A DNA stretch of 64,000 bases from Roseovarius lutimaris (GCF_900115165.1 NZ_FOVP01000005.1:62001-126000); one strand, 5' to 3'; counted from the stretch's first letter, positions 7,743 through 18,487 are shown. Translations and numbers: made by a program. The notes: a model not told the origin generated them from the letters alone.

Positions 7743-8420
7743 ATGACCTCTCCGATTTTATCGCTTACCGACGCCACGCTTTCGCTTGAGGGAAACGCCG
7801 GTCTTGTCCAGATACTCCACGGGATTTCGCTGGATGTCCACCGGGGCGAAACGGTCGGGCTGGTTGGGCCGTCGGGCTCTGGCAAGTCTTCGCTCTTGAT
7901 GCTGATGGGCGGGCTGGAGCGCGCCACATCCGGCAAGGTCATGGCGCTTGATCATGACCTCTCGGCGATGAACGAGGATCAGCTTGCGCGCCTGCGCCGC
8001 GACAATTTCGGCATCGTGTTTCAATCCTTTCACCTGATCCCGACGATGACCGCGATCGAAAATGTCGCCACCCCGCTCGAACTTGCCAATCAGCCCGATG
8101 CGCGCAAACGCGCCGCTCAGGAACTTGAGGCGGTCGGGCTTGGCGCGCGCGCCGGGCATTACCCATCACAGCTTTCAGGGGGCGAGCAACAGCGCGTGGC
8201 GCTTGCCCGCGCCGCCGCGCCGCGCCCGGCGATCATTCTGGCCGATGAACCCACCGGCAACCTTGATAGCAGCACCGGCGCGGCGATCATCGACCTGCTG
8301 TTTAATCTGCGCGACCGCCATGATGCCACGCTTGTTCTTGTCACCCACGACCCGGAGCTTGCGGCGCGCTGTGATCGGGTGATCGCCCTGCGCGATGGCC
8401 GCATCGAGGTGCCCGCATGA
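7743..8420 (+). CDS. ybbA: ABC transporter ATPase, YbbA type
   Basis: A 225-residue ABC ATPase of the MacB/LolD class. Walker A GPSGSGKSS, signature LSGGEQQR, Walker B ILADEPTG and the H-loop (VTHD) are present. It should energise the large permease encoded next, YbbP, with which it overlaps by four bases. Members of this class act in mechanotransmission or lipoprotein-like extraction rather than simple import. The start at 7743 is 52 bases from the divergent tesA start. The pairing with an SGNH esterase suggests a shared role in handling lipids or acylated molecules at the inner membrane. Confidence 0.9.
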   Translation: MTSPILSLTDATLSLEGNAGLVQILHGISLDVHRGETVGLVGPSGSGKSSLLMLMGGLERATSGKVMALDHDLSAMNEDQLARLRRDNFGIVFQSFHLIPTMTAIENVATPLELANQPDARKRAAQELEAVGLGARAGHYPSQLSGGEQQRVALARAAAPRPAIILADEPTGNLDSSTGAAIIDLLFNLRDRHDATLVLVTHDPELAARCDRVIALRDGRIEVPA

Positions 8421-10936
8421 GCCTTGGAGTCGCGGCAAAGCTGGCCCGGCGCGAGTTGCGCGGCGGTTTGCGGGGGTTTCGCATCTTTCTGGCCTGCGTG
8501 ATCCTTGGCGTGGCCGCGATTGCCGCCGTCGGCACGATCCGCGAAAGCATCAAGGCCGGGCTGGTGTCGCAAGGCGCGGCGCTTCTGGGCGGCGACGCCG
8601 AGCTTGAGCTGACCTATCGCTTTGCGACTCGTGCCGAGCGCGACTGGATTGATGAAAACGCTCTGCGCAGTTCGGAGGTTGCCGATTTCCGCTCGCTTGC
8701 GGTGAACCCCGAAGGCGCGCGCGAACTGACCCAGGTCAAGGCGGTCGACGGGGCCTATCCGCTTGTCGGCAGCATCGAATTGCTGCCCGAGATGCCGCTT
8801 GAGGTGGCCCTTGCCGGCAGCGATGGCCTGCCCGGTGCCGTGATGCATGCGCTGTTGATCCAGCGGCTTGACCTTGCCATCGGCGACAGATTTCGCCTTG
8901 GCACGCAGGAATTTCGCCTGATGGCCGAACTGGTGCGGGAACCCGATCAGTCGCGCGCCGGTTTTGGCCTTGGCCCGCGCACCATCGTGGCGACGACGGC
9001 GCTTGAAAAATCGGGCCTTTTGACGCCCGGATCGCTATTCAAGACCAAGTACCGGCTTGATCTGCCCGATGGCAAAGACCTAACGGCGGCCGAGGAAAAC
9101 GCCAGGGTCGGCCTCGCCGGCAGCGGCTTTCGCTGGCTTGATGCGCGCAACGGCACGCCGCGCGTCGCCCAGTTTGTCGAACGCTTGGGCGCGTTCCTGG
9201 TGCTGGTCGGGCTTTCGGGGCTGGCGGTGGGCGGTGTCGGGATTTCATCGGCCCTGCGGTCCTATCTGGCGGGCAAGACTCGGGTCATCGCCACCCTGCG
9301 CACGCTTGGCGCGGATCAGCGGACGATCTTTCAGACCTATTTCATTCAGGTGGGCGTTCTGGCGCTTGTCGGGATTGCGCTCGGGATCGCTCTTGGCGTG
9401 GGCGTGCCGATCGCTCTGGCACCGATTTTTGCCGATAGCCTTCCGGTGCCGGCGGTCTTTGCGCCCTATCCCCGCCCGATGGCCGAGGCCGCGCTTTACA
9501 GCACCCTGAGCGTGCTTATCTTTACCCTCTGGCCGCTGGCGCGGGCCCGCGATGTGCGCGCCGCCGCCCTGTTTCGCGATGCGGTTTCGGGATCAAGCCG
9601 CTGGCCAGGCTGGCCCTATCTGCTCGCCACGGCGCTGCTTGTCGCGGCGCTTCTGGGGGCGGCCATCCTGTTTTCCGGCAATCTGCGCCTGACCCTCTGG
9701 ACGGCAGGTGGCATCGGTGGAGCATTGGCCGCATTGGCCGTCGCCGCCTGGCTGGTGCAACGCGCCGCGCGCATGATCCGCCCGCGCCTGCGCCGCCGCC
9801 CGGCGCTCAGCTGGGCGCTTGCCGCCATCGGTGGACCGGGCACAACGGCGGGGCCGGTGATGCTGTCGCTTGGTCTCGGTCTGAGCGTTCTGGCCGCTGT
9901 GGGGCAGATTGACGGCAACCTGCGCCGCGCGATTGCCGCCGACCTGCCGGAGCGCGCGCCGTCCTATTTCTTTGTCGATATGCAAAAAGACCAGATGCCC
10001 GGCTTTCTGGAACGGCTGGAAAATGACCCCGCCGTGAGCCGGATCGACAGCGCACCGATGCTGCGCGGGATCATCAGCCGCATCAATGACCGCCCCGCAA
10101 CCGAGGTCGCGCCCGGTCATTGGGTGGTCGAGGGCGATCGCGCGATTAGCTACGCCGACACCCTGCCCGCGCGCACCAGGCTGACCGCCGGCACATGGTG
10201 GGGCGAGGATTATACCGGCACGCCACAGCTTAGCTTTGCCGCCGAGGAAGCGGAGGAAATCGGCCTTGAACTGGGCGATCTGATCACCCTCAACATTCTG
10301 GGGCGCGACATCACCGCGCCGATCACCTCATTCCGCGAGGTTGATTTTTCGACCGCAGGCATGGGGTTTGTGATGCTGATGAACCCCTCGGCCCTGGCCG
10401 GTGCGCCGCATAGCTTCATCGCCACCGTCTATGCCGAGGAAGCGGCCGAGGCGGCGATCCTCAACGATATCAACGACCGCTTTCCCAATGTCACCGCGAT
10501 CCGGGTGCGCGATGCGATTGCACAGGTGTCAGAGCTATTGGCCGGGCTGGCCTCGGCCACATCCTGGGGGGCGTCGGTGACGCTATTGACCGGGTTTCTG
10601 GTGCTGATTGGTGCCGCCGCCGCCGATCAGCGCGCACGCACCTATGAGGCCGCTATCCTCAAGACGCTTGGTGCCACGCGGGGCCGGATTTTAACAAGCC
10701 TCGTGTTGCGCGCCGCCATTCTTGGCGCGGCGGCGGGCCTTGTGGCGCTTGGCGCGGGGCTTGCCGGGGGCTGGGCCGTGAGCCATTTTGTGATGGAAAC
10801 CAGCTTTGCGGTGATCTGGCCCTCGGCCATTCTGATCATCCTTGGCGGCGCACTTGTGACCCTTCTGGCGGGGTTCGGGTTCGCGCTTGGGCCATTGACC
10901 GCGCGACCGGCGCAAACCCTGCGCGCGCGCGAGTAA
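8417..10936 (+). CDS. ybbP: FtsX-like ABC permease, YbbP type
   Basis: An 839-residue membrane protein with the duplicated MacB/FtsX layout: a helix at about residues 19-40, a long periplasmic domain, three helices around 255-380, a second helix cluster (about 395-500), a second periplasmic domain, and three final helices (about 710-830). Phrases such as SSALRSYLAGKTRVIATLRTLGA and EAAILKTLGATRGRI mark the FtsX domains. It overlaps ybbA by four bases and is its transport partner. The length is close to E. coli YbbP. The substrate is unknown. Confidence 0.9.
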   Translation: MSLGVAAKLARRELRGGLRGFRIFLACVILGVAAIAAVGTIRESIKAGLVSQGAALLGGDAELELTYRFATRAERDWIDENALRSSEVADFRSLAVNPEGARELTQVKAVDGAYPLVGSIELLPEMPLEVALAGSDGLPGAVMHALLIQRLDLAIGDRFRLGTQEFRLMAELVREPDQSRAGFGLGPRTIVATTALEKSGLLTPGSLFKTKYRLDLPDGKDLTAAEENARVGLAGSGFRWLDARNGTPRVAQFVERLGAFLVLVGLSGLAVGGVGISSALRSYLAGKTRVIATLRTLGADQRTIFQTYFIQVGVLALVGIALGIALGVGVPIALAPIFADSLPVPAVFAPYPRPMAEAALYSTLSVLIFTLWPLARARDVRAAALFRDAVSGSSRWPGWPYLLATALLVAALLGAAILFSGNLRLTLWTAGGIGGALAALAVAAWLVQRAARMIRPRLRRRPALSWALAAIGGPGTTAGPVMLSLGLGLSVLAAVGQIDGNLRRAIAADLPERAPSYFFVDMQKDQMPGFLERLENDPAVSRIDSAPMLRGIISRINDRPATEVAPGHWVVEGDRAISYADTLPARTRLTAGTWWGEDYTGTPQLSFAAEEAEEIGLELGDLITLNILGRDITAPITSFREVDFSTAGMGFVMLMNPSALAGAPHSFIATVYAEEAAEAAILNDINDRFPNVTAIRVRDAIAQVSELLAGLASATSWGASVTLLTGFLVLIGAAAADQRARTYEAAILKTLGATRGRILTSLVLRAAILGAAAGLVALGAGLAGGWAVSHFVMETSFAVIWPSAILIILGGALVTLLAGFGFALGPLTARPAQTLRARE

Positions 10937-10996
10937 GCCGCATTGAAACCCGGCAGGCACAGTGGCAGACATAAGGCCCCCGTGACAGGAGACACC

Positions 10997-11872
10997 ATGA
11001 CAGATTCGCTGCCCATCCCGCTTACCTCGCCAATGACATCGGCCCAGCAGACCGCGCTTATCAATCTGGTGCGTCGCGCCGCGCGCGCCGAGATCATGCC
11101 GCGGTTCCGCAATCTGGCGCAGGGCGATATCACCACCAAATCGGGCCCGCATGACCTTGTGACCGAGGCAGACCACCAAGCCGAGGCGATGCTTGCCCGC
11201 GGCTTGCAGCGGATGTTTCCGCACGCCCTTATCGTCGGCGAAGAGGCGGTGACCGCCAAGCCGTCGCTGCGCGAGGATATATCTGGCGCGGAGCTGGCGA
11301 TTATCATCGACCCTGTGGATGGGACCTGGAATTTCGCGCATGGCCTGCCGCTGTTTGGGGTGATCATCGCCGTGACACGCTTTGGTCGGCCGGTGCTTGG
11401 CCTGCTCTATGATCCTGTCGCCGATGACTGGATCATCGCGGATGAGGCGACGCCAACCCGTCTTGGCGCCGCCCTTGGCTCTGAGCGCCCGACAAAGGTT
11501 TCCTCGGGGGGGGCGCTATCCGACCTACAAGGGTATATGCATTTTTCGTTGATGGCACAGGAGCAGCAAGAGCTTTTGGCGCCGCGTCTGGCCGGCCTCG
11601 CGCGGGTGACGGCGCTGCGCTGTTCATGCCATGAATACCGTATGCTGGCACAGGGGGCGGTGGATTTCGTGATGTCGGGCATGCTCAACCCCTGGGATCA
11701 TGCGGCTGGCGTCATCGCCTGCCAACAGGCGGGTGGGATTGCCATGATGCTGGACGGGCGCGCCTATAATACAGAGATCAGCGACGGCGTTCTGCTTTGC
11801 GCGGCAAATCAGGACAGCTGGACCCGCCTGCGCGATCACTTTGCCGGTTCCTTGGGCGATGGGTCAGAATAA
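10997..11872 (+). CDS. inositol-monophosphatase-family phosphatase
   Basis: A 291-residue enzyme of the inositol monophosphatase / histidinol-phosphatase-like superfamily. The metal-binding motifs are present: VGEEA, DPVDGTWNFAHG (canonical DPxDGTxNF) and NPWDHAAG near the C-terminus. It needs Mg2+ and dephosphorylates a small sugar or polyol phosphate. The start at 10997 is set by ACAGGAGA; a 54-base longer reading has no such site. In alphaproteobacteria such genes act as inositol monophosphatase, CysQ-like or histidinol phosphatase, and the sequence alone does not decide. Confidence 0.85.
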   Translation: MTDSLPIPLTSPMTSAQQTALINLVRRAARAEIMPRFRNLAQGDITTKSGPHDLVTEADHQAEAMLARGLQRMFPHALIVGEEAVTAKPSLREDISGAELAIIIDPVDGTWNFAHGLPLFGVIIAVTRFGRPVLGLLYDPVADDWIIADEATPTRLGAALGSERPTKVSSGGALSDLQGYMHFSLMAQEQQELLAPRLAGLARVTALRCSCHEYRMLAQGAVDFVMSGMLNPWDHAAGVIACQQAGGIAMMLDGRAYNTEISDGVLLCAANQDSWTRLRDHFAGSLGDGSE

Positions 11873-11957
11873 AACTGCCTCATCGCTGTCATAATATCGA
11901 CATGTCCGGCTGACATCTGGTAAAATCATTCCAGATTGACCTCAGACAGGCCCAAAC

Positions 11958-13742
11958 ATGGTTTCCAACCGACGACAGGCGGATGATACCGATTTCCCCA
12001 CCCTTTCCGACAAGGACAGGGACGAGGCGATTGACTGTCTTTACGATGTCGCGCTTGATCCGGCCCGATACGAGGCGCTTCTGGATCATTGGGAAAGTGC
12101 GATCAGCCCGCTGCGCGCACGCGCCGATTTCGCCGCGCCACGCCTGCTTGATGACCCACAGATCGCCAGCCATTTCCGCCGTGCCGGGGAATTTCTGGAT
12201 CGGATCGCCGTAACCGAAACCCCCGATGAGATTGACGCCATCCTTGCCCCCTTCGACAGGGTGGCGGCACTTGTGTTTGACGACGAGAATCGCATTCGTG
12301 CCGCAAATGAGGCGGCCCGTACCCGGTTGAACCTGCCCGCCAAGGCGCGGCTTGGTGATCTGCCGATCAATGCCGATGACATCGAGGCCGTTGCCGCCAC
12401 CGTGCGCCTGCTGATCCATGATGGCCAAAAGGACAGCGCCGTGTTGCGGGTGCGATCGCGCGTCGAAGGGCATCTGATCGTCCTGCGTCTGCAACGTCAC
12501 CTGGCGCCGGATGGCACGGCGCTTGTGATTGCCGCGTCAAACGAGGTCGCCTGGCCCGAGGGCTTTTGCGACATCCTGCGCAGTGCGTTCAGTCTGAGCG
12601 GCGCCGAGGCCGAGATTGTGCGCCACCTTGTCGATTGCCGCTCTGTCAACGAGATCGCCACACAGCGCAGCCGCTCAGTTGACACAATCCGCGCCCAGAT
12701 CAAATCAATCCTCACCAAAACCGAAACCCACTCTCAGTTGGAACTGGTGCGCCTGGCGCTCTCGGTTATGGACATGACCAATCTGGCCCTCGCATCCATC
12801 CCCGGGCCGCGCGTGGTCAGTGGCGGCCATGGCACCTTGCAAGAGCTTGATTTCAAATCAATTATCACGGCAGACGGGCGGCGGTTCGATTACCTTTTGC
12901 TTGGCGATCCGACCGGAACGCCGGTGCTCTATCTGCCAATGGATTTTGGGTTTGTACGCTGGCCCGCCTCTGCCGAGGCCGAGGCCAAAAGGCGCGGTCT
13001 GCGCATTATCGTGCCGGTGCGCGCGGGCTATGGCGCATCGGATATGGTGCGGCCCAAAACCGATTACGACGCCACCTTTGTTGCCGACACGGCGCAGCTC
13101 TTAAGGGCCGAACATGTTACCCGCTGCCCGATCATAAGCCTGAGTGGCGATGTCTATTACGCCGTCAGGCTGGCCCGTCAGCACCCCACGATGTTCAGCG
13201 GGATCATCGCCTGCTCCGGCATGCTGCCGCTCACGCGGCGCGAACAGTACGAGCGCATGGACAAATGGCACCGCTTCATTCTGGCAGGCGCGAAATACAC
13301 CCCACATTTGTTGCCCTTCATGGTCAAGTCCGGGTTTCTTCTGGCGCGCAAAATTGGCAAGCGCGGTTTTGTCCACGCCGTGTTCGCCAATTCGGCCGCG
13401 GATATTGCCACCTTTGAAAATGCCGAAGTGTTCGAAGCGATCGTCACCGGATCAGATATTTGCCTGTCTGATCAGCACTGCGCGCATGAACCGTTCTCAC
13501 AACAGCTTGTCTCGGGCCAACTCGCCGATTGGAGTGGCGATATCGACGCATTGCGCGGTCAGCTTCCGGTGATCCTGATGAACGGCGCGCAAGACCCGCA
13601 GGTGCCGCTGGCAACCTATCACGACTTCACCCGCGATTACGCTTGGATCGAATTCCACCTGTTCGAGGATGCCGGGCAACTGGCGTTTTTCCGGCGCTGG
13701 CGCGACGTTCTTGATCGCCTGACGCCCCTGCTCTCCGAATAA
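11958..13742 (+). CDS. LuxR-type regulator fused to an alpha/beta-hydrolase domain
   Basis: A 594-residue protein with three parts. Residues about 20-195 look like a PAS-type sensor. Residues about 203-270 form a LuxR-type helix-turn-helix (LSGAEAEIVRHLVDCRSVNEIA). Residues about 300-594 form an alpha/beta-hydrolase fold. In the hydrolase part the nucleophile elbow reads SLSGD (Ser396) and the acid is in GAQDPQVP (Asp546). The usual catalytic His position reads DAGQLAFF, with Gln574 in place of His. It may therefore bind rather than cleave its ligand. The mid-protein position of the DNA-binding domain is unusual. No target genes are evident. Confidence 0.8.
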   Translation: MVSNRRQADDTDFPTLSDKDRDEAIDCLYDVALDPARYEALLDHWESAISPLRARADFAAPRLLDDPQIASHFRRAGEFLDRIAVTETPDEIDAILAPFDRVAALVFDDENRIRAANEAARTRLNLPAKARLGDLPINADDIEAVAATVRLLIHDGQKDSAVLRVRSRVEGHLIVLRLQRHLAPDGTALVIAASNEVAWPEGFCDILRSAFSLSGAEAEIVRHLVDCRSVNEIATQRSRSVDTIRAQIKSILTKTETHSQLELVRLALSVMDMTNLALASIPGPRVVSGGHGTLQELDFKSIITADGRRFDYLLLGDPTGTPVLYLPMDFGFVRWPASAEAEAKRRGLRIIVPVRAGYGASDMVRPKTDYDATFVADTAQLLRAEHVTRCPIISLSGDVYYAVRLARQHPTMFSGIIACSGMLPLTRREQYERMDKWHRFILAGAKYTPHLLPFMVKSGFLLARKIGKRGFVHAVFANSAADIATFENAEVFEAIVTGSDICLSDQHCAHEPFSQQLVSGQLADWSGDIDALRGQLPVILMNGAQDPQVPLATYHDFTRDYAWIEFHLFEDAGQLAFFRRWRDVLDRLTPLLSE

Positions 13743-13826
13743 TCCGGATTTTACCCTATATGGGGTATGACAGAATCACCTTTTTCACGCTACCGTGATC
13801 ACACGTGAGTGGACTGGATTGACGTG

Positions 13827-13907
13827 ATGGCGCACCCGGCCCTGCTTGAAATTGACCGTGTATTGGGTCGATTTCTGTTTTTTTTAAGAGTTTTCCATTA
13901 CGAGTGA
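13827..13907 (+). CDS. possible 26-residue Phe-rich peptide
   Basis: A short ORF, MAHPALLEIDRVLGRFLFFL followed by RVFHYE. It ends one base before a strong terminator stem. The C-terminal half is an amphipathic, Phe-rich helix candidate. There is no good ribosome binding site, and the next gene lies on the opposite strand, so this is not a leader for a biosynthetic operon. It may be a small RNA with coding capacity, or chance. The region between the LuxR gene and the terminator (167 bases) is otherwise empty. Confidence 0.25.
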   Translation: MAHPALLEIDRVLGRFLFFLRVFHYE

Positions 13908-13908
13908 A

Positions 13909-13933
13909 GGCGACCCGCAAGGGTCGCCTTTTT
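13909..13933 (+). terminator. strong terminator
   Basis: GGCGACCC, loop GCAA, GGGTCGCC, then TTTTT. It acts on the plus strand, 167 bases after the LuxR-hydrolase gene, and may end that transcript or a separate small RNA. Confidence 0.8.
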
Positions 13934-14013
13934 CGTCTCTACATCTGCCCCTGAATGACACGACCGCGAGGGATCCCCGCGGCCGCAAGTCGCGTTTTGT
14001 CCCGAGGACCGAG

Positions 14014-16863
14014 TTATTCGGCCGCCTCGGCATAATCCTCAAGCGGCGGGCAGGTACAGATCAGGTGCCGGTCGCCGTACACATTGTCCACCCGGTTCAC
14101 TGGCGGCCAGTATTTATCGACCCTAAACGCCCCCGGCGGGAAACAGCCCTGTTCGCGGCTATAGGGCCGATCCCAGTCGCGCACCAGATCTTCCATCGTG
14201 TGCGGGGCATTCTTGAGCGGGTTGTTCTCCGCATCAATCCGGCCTTCTTCGATGTCGCGGATTTCCTCGCGGATCGCCAGCATCGCGTCGCAAAAGCGGT
14301 CAAGCTCGGCCTTGGTCTCGCTTTCCGTCGGCTCCACCATCAGCGTACCGGGGACCGGAAAGCTCATTGTGGGCGCGTGAAAGCCGCAATCCATCAGGCG
14401 CTTGGCGATATCGTCCACAGTGACGCCCGCACTCTTCTCGAAGGGGCGCGTGTCGAGAATGCATTCATGCGCCACCCGGCCGGTCGGGCCCTTGTAGAGC
14501 ACGTCATAGGCGCCTTCGAGCCGCTTGGCGATATAGTTGGCATTGAGGATCGCGACCCGCGTCGCCTGGGTAAGGCCTGCGCCCCCCATCATCAGGCAAT
14601 AGGCCCATGAAATCGGCAAGAGCGACGGCGAGCCATAGGGCGCCGCACTCACCGGGCCTTGTTCGCCGCCCGTTTCGGGATGACCCGGAAGATGCGGCAC
14701 AAGGTGCTCTTTCACCCCGATCGGCCCCATGCCCGGCCCACCGCCGCCATGCGGGATGCAAAACGTCTTGTGCAGGTTGAGGTGGCTGACATCGCCGCCA
14801 AGGTCACCGGGGCGGCTTAGCCCGACCATGGCGTTCATATTGGCGCCGTCGATATAGACCTGCCCGCCAAGACGATGGGTAATCTCGCAAACCTCTTTTA
14901 CGGTTTCCTCGAACACACCATGGGTGCTTGGATAGGTGATCATGCAACCGGCAAGGTTATCGCCGTGTTTCTCGGCCTTGGCGCGGAAATCATCGACATC
15001 AATATCGCCATTTGCAGCGGATTTGACCACCACCACATCCCAGCCGACCATATGCGCGCTGGCCGGGTTTGTGCCATGTGCGCTGACCGGGATAAGACAG
15101 ACCTTACGATGCCCCTGGCCCTGCGCACGGTGATAGGCAGAGATACTCAACAGACCGGCATATTCGCCCTGCGCGCCGGAATTGGGCTGCATCGAGATCG
15201 CCGCATAGCCGGTGATATCGCAAAGCTTAGCACTCAGGTCGTCGATCATCTCCTTATAGCCAAGCGCCTGATCTTGCGGCACAAACGGGTGCAACAGGGC
15301 AAATTCCCGCCAGCTGACCGGCATCATCTCGGCGGCCGAGTTAAGCTTCATCGTGCAACTGCCAAGCGGGATCATCGCGCGATCAAGCGCAAGGTCGCGA
15401 TCCGCAAGCCGACGCATATAGCGCATCATCTCGGTCTCGGCCCGGTTCATGTGGAAAATCGGATGATCAAGGTAATCCGTCTGCCGGTGCAGCGCCTCGG
15501 GGACGCGGTAATCGGGGGTGAAATCGGCATCCTCCATGATGATGCCAAAGGCGCGCCAGACCGCCTCGATGGTGGCGGGGCGGGTGCGCTCGTCAAGGGT
15601 GATTCCGATCTTGGTCTCGCCGACACGGCGCAGGTTTATCCCCTCGCGCACTGCCGATTGCAAAACACCGCGTTGCAACAGACCGACATCGACCGTGATC
15701 GTGTCAAAGAACGCCGCCGGTTCCACCTTGAACCCCGCCGCCTCAAGCCCCTTGGCCAGACGCACCGTTTTGCGGTGAATGCGCTCGGCAATCGCGCGCA
15801 GGCCCTTGGGGCCGTGAAACACCGCATACATCGACGCCATGACCGCCAAAAGCGCCTGCGCAGTGCAGACGTTGCTGGTGGCCTTCTCGCGGCGGATATG
15901 CTGTTCACGGGTTTGCAGGCTAAGCCGATAGGCGCGGTTGCCGTGGCTGTCGATCGACACGCCGACAATCCGCCCGGGAATCGCGCGTTTATAGGCATCC
16001 TTGGTGGCCATATAGGCGGCATGCGGCCCACCATAGCCGACCGGTACACCAAAGCGTTGCGTGCTGCCGACGGCGATATCGGCGCCCATCGCGCCCGGCT
16101 CTTTCAAAATGGTCAACGCCAGCGGGTCGGCAATCACAATCCCGATGGCATTTTGCGCATGAAGCGCCTCGATCTCGGGGGTGAAATCGCGCAGGGCACC
16201 ATGGGTGCCGGGATATTGGAAAATCGCGCCAAAGACCTTGTCGGCCTCAAGATCATCGGGCGCGCCAACGATCACCTCGATATCAAGCGGCGCTGCGCGG
16301 GTCTGCATCACCGCGATATTCTGCGGGTGACAGTTTTCATCGACGAAAAACGCGCGCGCCTTGGATTTGGCCACGCGCTGCGCCATCGTCATCGCCTCGG
16401 CCGCCGCCGTCGCCTCGTCCAGAAGCGAGGCATTGGCAATCTCAAGCCCGGTCAGATCGCTGACCATGGTCTGAAAGTTCAGCAAGGCCTCAAGCCGCCC
16501 CTGGCTGATCTCCGGCTGATAGGGAGTATAGGCCGTATACCAGGCGGGGTTTTCAAAAATATTGCGCTGAATTGCGGGCGGCGTGACCGTTCCGTGATAG
16601 CCCTGCCCGATCAGCGAGGTCAGAACCTTGTTTTTTGAGGCGGTCTGCCACATGTGGTGCAGCAACTCGCTTTCGGATTTGGGCTTGCCAAAGTTGAGCG
16701 GTGCCTCCTGCCGGATCGACCTGGGCACGGTTTCGTCAATCAGCACCTCAAGGCTGGGCACGTCAAGACGCTCCAGCATTTCACCCATTTCCCTGGGCGA
16801 CGGGCCGATATGGCGCCGGTTGGCAAAATCATACGGCAAATAGTCTGTTGGCTTGAAAGGCAT
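14014..16863 (-). CDS. gcvP: glycine dehydrogenase (aminomethyl-transferring), P protein
   Basis: A 949-residue PLP enzyme that decarboxylates glycine and loads the aminomethyl group on lipoyl-GcvH. It is the long, fused single-chain form. The PLP lysine lies in [19 protein letters not shown], and the N-terminal half has [20 protein letters not shown]. The start at 16863 has GAGGGAGAT upstream; a 14-residue longer reading is less likely. It is the third gene of gcvT-gcvH-gcvP, all governed by the upstream glycine riboswitch. A hairpin repeat lies between gcvH and gcvP and may reduce read-through. Confidence 0.97.
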   Translation of the reverse strand: MPFKPTDYLPYDFANRRHIGPSPREMGEMLERLDVPSLEVLIDETVPRSIRQEAPLNFGKPKSESELLHHMWQTASKNKVLTSLIGQGYHGTVTPPAIQRNIFENPAWYTAYTPYQPEISQGRLEALLNFQTMVSDLTGLEIANASLLDEATAAAEAMTMAQRVAKSKARAFFVDENCHPQNIAVMQTRAAPLDIEVIVGAPDDLEADKVFGAIFQYPGTHGALRDFTPEIEALHAQNAIGIVIADPLALTILKEPGAMGADIAVGSTQRFGVPVGYGGPHAAYMATKDAYKRAIPGRIVGVSIDSHGNRAYRLSLQTREQHIRREKATSNVCTAQALLAVMASMYAVFHGPKGLRAIAERIHRKTVRLAKGLEAAGFKVEPAAFFDTITVDVGLLQRGVLQSAVREGINLRRVGETKIGITLDERTRPATIEAVWRAFGIIMEDADFTPDYRVPEALHRQTDYLDHPIFHMNRAETEMMRYMRRLADRDLALDRAMIPLGSCTMKLNSAAEMMPVSWREFALLHPFVPQDQALGYKEMIDDLSAKLCDITGYAAISMQPNSGAQGEYAGLLSISAYHRAQGQGHRKVCLIPVSAHGTNPASAHMVGWDVVVVKSAANGDIDVDDFRAKAEKHGDNLAGCMITYPSTHGVFEETVKEVCEITHRLGGQVYIDGANMNAMVGLSRPGDLGGDVSHLNLHKTFCIPHGGGGPGMGPIGVKEHLVPHLPGHPETGGEQGPVSAAPYGSPSLLPISWAYCLMMGGAGLTQATRVAILNANYIAKRLEGAYDVLYKGPTGRVAHECILDTRPFEKSAGVTVDDIAKRLMDCGFHAPTMSFPVPGTLMVEPTESETKAELDRFCDAMLAIREEIRDIEEGRIDAENNPLKNAPHTMEDLVRDWDRPYSREQGCFPPGAFRVDKYWPPVNRVDNVYGDRHLICTCPPLEDYAEAAE

Positions 16864-16920
16864 CCCAGATCTCCCTCTGACGGACACGGGAGGCCGGACC
16901 GTCATGGTCCAGCGTCCCGG

Positions 16921-16975
16921 CTTTCATCTTTCCAAAAATACTCCCGCGCGGCGCGCGTCCCGCACCGCGCGATCA
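16921..16975 (-). repeat. Rhodobacterales-type intergenic hairpin repeat, copy 2
   Basis: On the minus strand, between gcvH and gcvP, a GC-rich block (about 16946-16975) is followed by GGGAGTATTTTTGGAAAGATGAAAG. It has the same layout as the unit after pccB at 2673-2723. Confidence 0.5.
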
Positions 16976-16979
16976 GGTG

Positions 16980-17339
16980 CTAGCTGATGTAATCCTGATA
17001 GGCGGTCTCATCCATGTACTCGTCCATCTGGCCCAGATCGCTTGGCTTGATCTTGAAGAACCAGCCATCGCCGGTCGCGTCGTCATTGACCTTGCCGGGC
17101 GCATCGACCAGCACCTCGTTGACCTCGACGATCTCGCCATCAATCGGCGCCAGAATATCGCTTGCGGCCTTGACGCTTTCGATGACGACAACTTCGTCAT
17201 CCTTGGTGACCTGCGTGCCGACTTCGGGCAGTTCGACAAACACCACGTCGCCAAGCTGTTCGCTGGCATGTTCGGTGATCCCGACCACAACAAGGTCGTC
17301 TTCGACGCGCAGCCATTCGTGTTCTTCGGTAAATTTCAT
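16980..17339 (-). CDS. gcvH: glycine cleavage system H protein
   Basis: A 119-residue lipoyl carrier that shuttles the aminomethyl group from GcvP to GcvT. The start [15 protein letters not shown] and the lipoylation site ESVKAAS (the Lys is the attachment point) are canonical, as is the tail GWFFKI. The length is normal. It lies between gcvT and gcvP on the same strand, 23 bases from gcvT. Lipoylation would be done by enzymes not seen in this window; the DUF4444 protein at 56654 is only distantly like a lipoate ligase. Confidence 0.97.
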   Translation of the reverse strand: MKFTEEHEWLRVEDDLVVVGITEHASEQLGDVVFVELPEVGTQVTKDDEVVVIESVKAASDILAPIDGEIVEVNEVLVDAPGKVNDDATGDGWFFKIKPSDLGQMDEYMDETAYQDYIS

Positions 17340-17362
17340 GCTTTTCTCCCTGATGATGATGT

Positions 17363-18487
17363 TCAGCGTTTGAAATTGGCAGGTGTAAACGGCAGTTTCG
17401 CCACCTTGACCGGCAGGCGCTTGCCGCGCACTTCTCCGTAAATGACCGTGCCCTCGGTTGCCAAGGGTTTGGGCAGATATCCCATCGACATCGGCGCCTC
17501 GATCGTCGGCCCGTAGGCACCCGAGGTGACCTGACCCACCGGCGCGCCGCCCTCGGCGGCCTCGAAAAGCGACGTGCCCTCGCGCATCGGCGCCCGTCCC
17601 TCGGGGCGCAGGCCGACACGGGCACGTGCGGCGCCGCCTTGCATCTCTGCGAAAATCTTATCCGCACCGGGAAAGCCGCCTGCGCGCGCGCCACCCGCGC
17701 GGCGCACCTTCTGGATGCCCCAGATCAGGCTGGCCTCGACCGGGGTCGTGGTCTCGTCGATGTCATGACCATAAAGGCAAAGCCCGGCCTCAAGGCGCAG
17801 GCTGTCGCGCGCGCCAAGGCCGATCGGTTCGACATCGTCGCTTGCCAAAAGGGCACGGGCAAACGCCACGGCCTGCGTCTCGCTGACCGAAATCTCATAC
17901 CCATCCTCGCCGGTATACCCCGAGCGGGAAATCCACAATTCGCCAAAGTCAGAGCCGAAGATACCCACATCCATGAACCGCATCGCCGCGACACCGGGCA
18001 CAAGCGCCTCAAGCACCGCCTCGGCGGCCGGGCCTTGCAGCGCAACAAGCGCGCGGTCGGTGATTTCCTCAACCTCGCAGCCGGGCAAGCGCGCCCGCAT
18101 ATGGGCGATATCGGCCCCCTTGCAGGCGGCGTTGACCACGACAAACATATGATCGCCGCGATTGGCCAGCATCAGGTCATCGAGAATGCCACCCTGATCA
18201 TTGGTAAAAAACCCATAGCGCTGGCGCATCACGCCAAGGCCCGAAAGGTCAACCGGAACAAGCGCTTCCATCTCTCTCGCGGCCTGCGCATAACCACCGG
18301 GGGCGCGGACGATCACCTGGCCCATGTGGCTGACGTCGAACAAGCCGGCCCTGGCGCGACAATGCAGATGTTCCTTCATCACGCCAGCCGGGTATTGCAC
18401 CGGCATGTCATACCCGGCAAAGGGCACCATCTTGGCGCCCAATTCCCTGTGCAATGCATTCAGTGGCGTTGTGAGCAAATCAGCCAT
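17363..18487 (-). CDS. gcvT: glycine cleavage system T protein (aminomethyltransferase)
   Basis: A 374-residue tetrahydrofolate-dependent aminomethyltransferase, the first gene of gcv[11 protein letters not shown] near the N-terminus and [13 protein letters not shown] in the middle are the expected GcvT motifs. Two ATGs lie six bases apart. The Shine-Dalgarno AAGGGAGG directly abuts the first (18493) and is six bases from the second (18487), so 18487 is the real start. It is controlled by the tandem glycine riboswitch about 90 bases upstream. Confidence 0.95.
   Translation of the reverse strand: MADLLTTPLNALHRELGAKMVPFAGYDMPVQYPAGVMKEHLHCRARAGLFDVSHMGQVIVRAPGGYAQAAREMEALVPVDLSGLGVMRQRYGFFTNDQGGILDDLMLANRGDHMFVVVNAACKGADIAHMRARLPGCEVEEITDRALVALQGPAAEAVLEALVPGVAAMRFMDVGIFGSDFGELWISRSGYTGEDGYEISVSETQAVAFARALLASDDVEPIGLGARDSLRLEAGLCLYGHDIDETTTPVEASLIWGIQKVRRAGGARAGGFPGADKIFAEMQGGAARARVGLRPEGRAPMREGTSLFEAAEGGAPVGQVTSGAYGPTIEAPMSMGYLPKPLATEGTVIYGEVRGKRLPVKVAKLPFTPANFKR

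Noticed and set aside
14875..16638. A 587-codon plus-strand frame opposite gcvP
   Set aside because: It lies wholly antisense to an intact gcvP; in GC-rich DNA the frame opposite a gene often stays open. Its His/Arg-rich composition fits a shadow.
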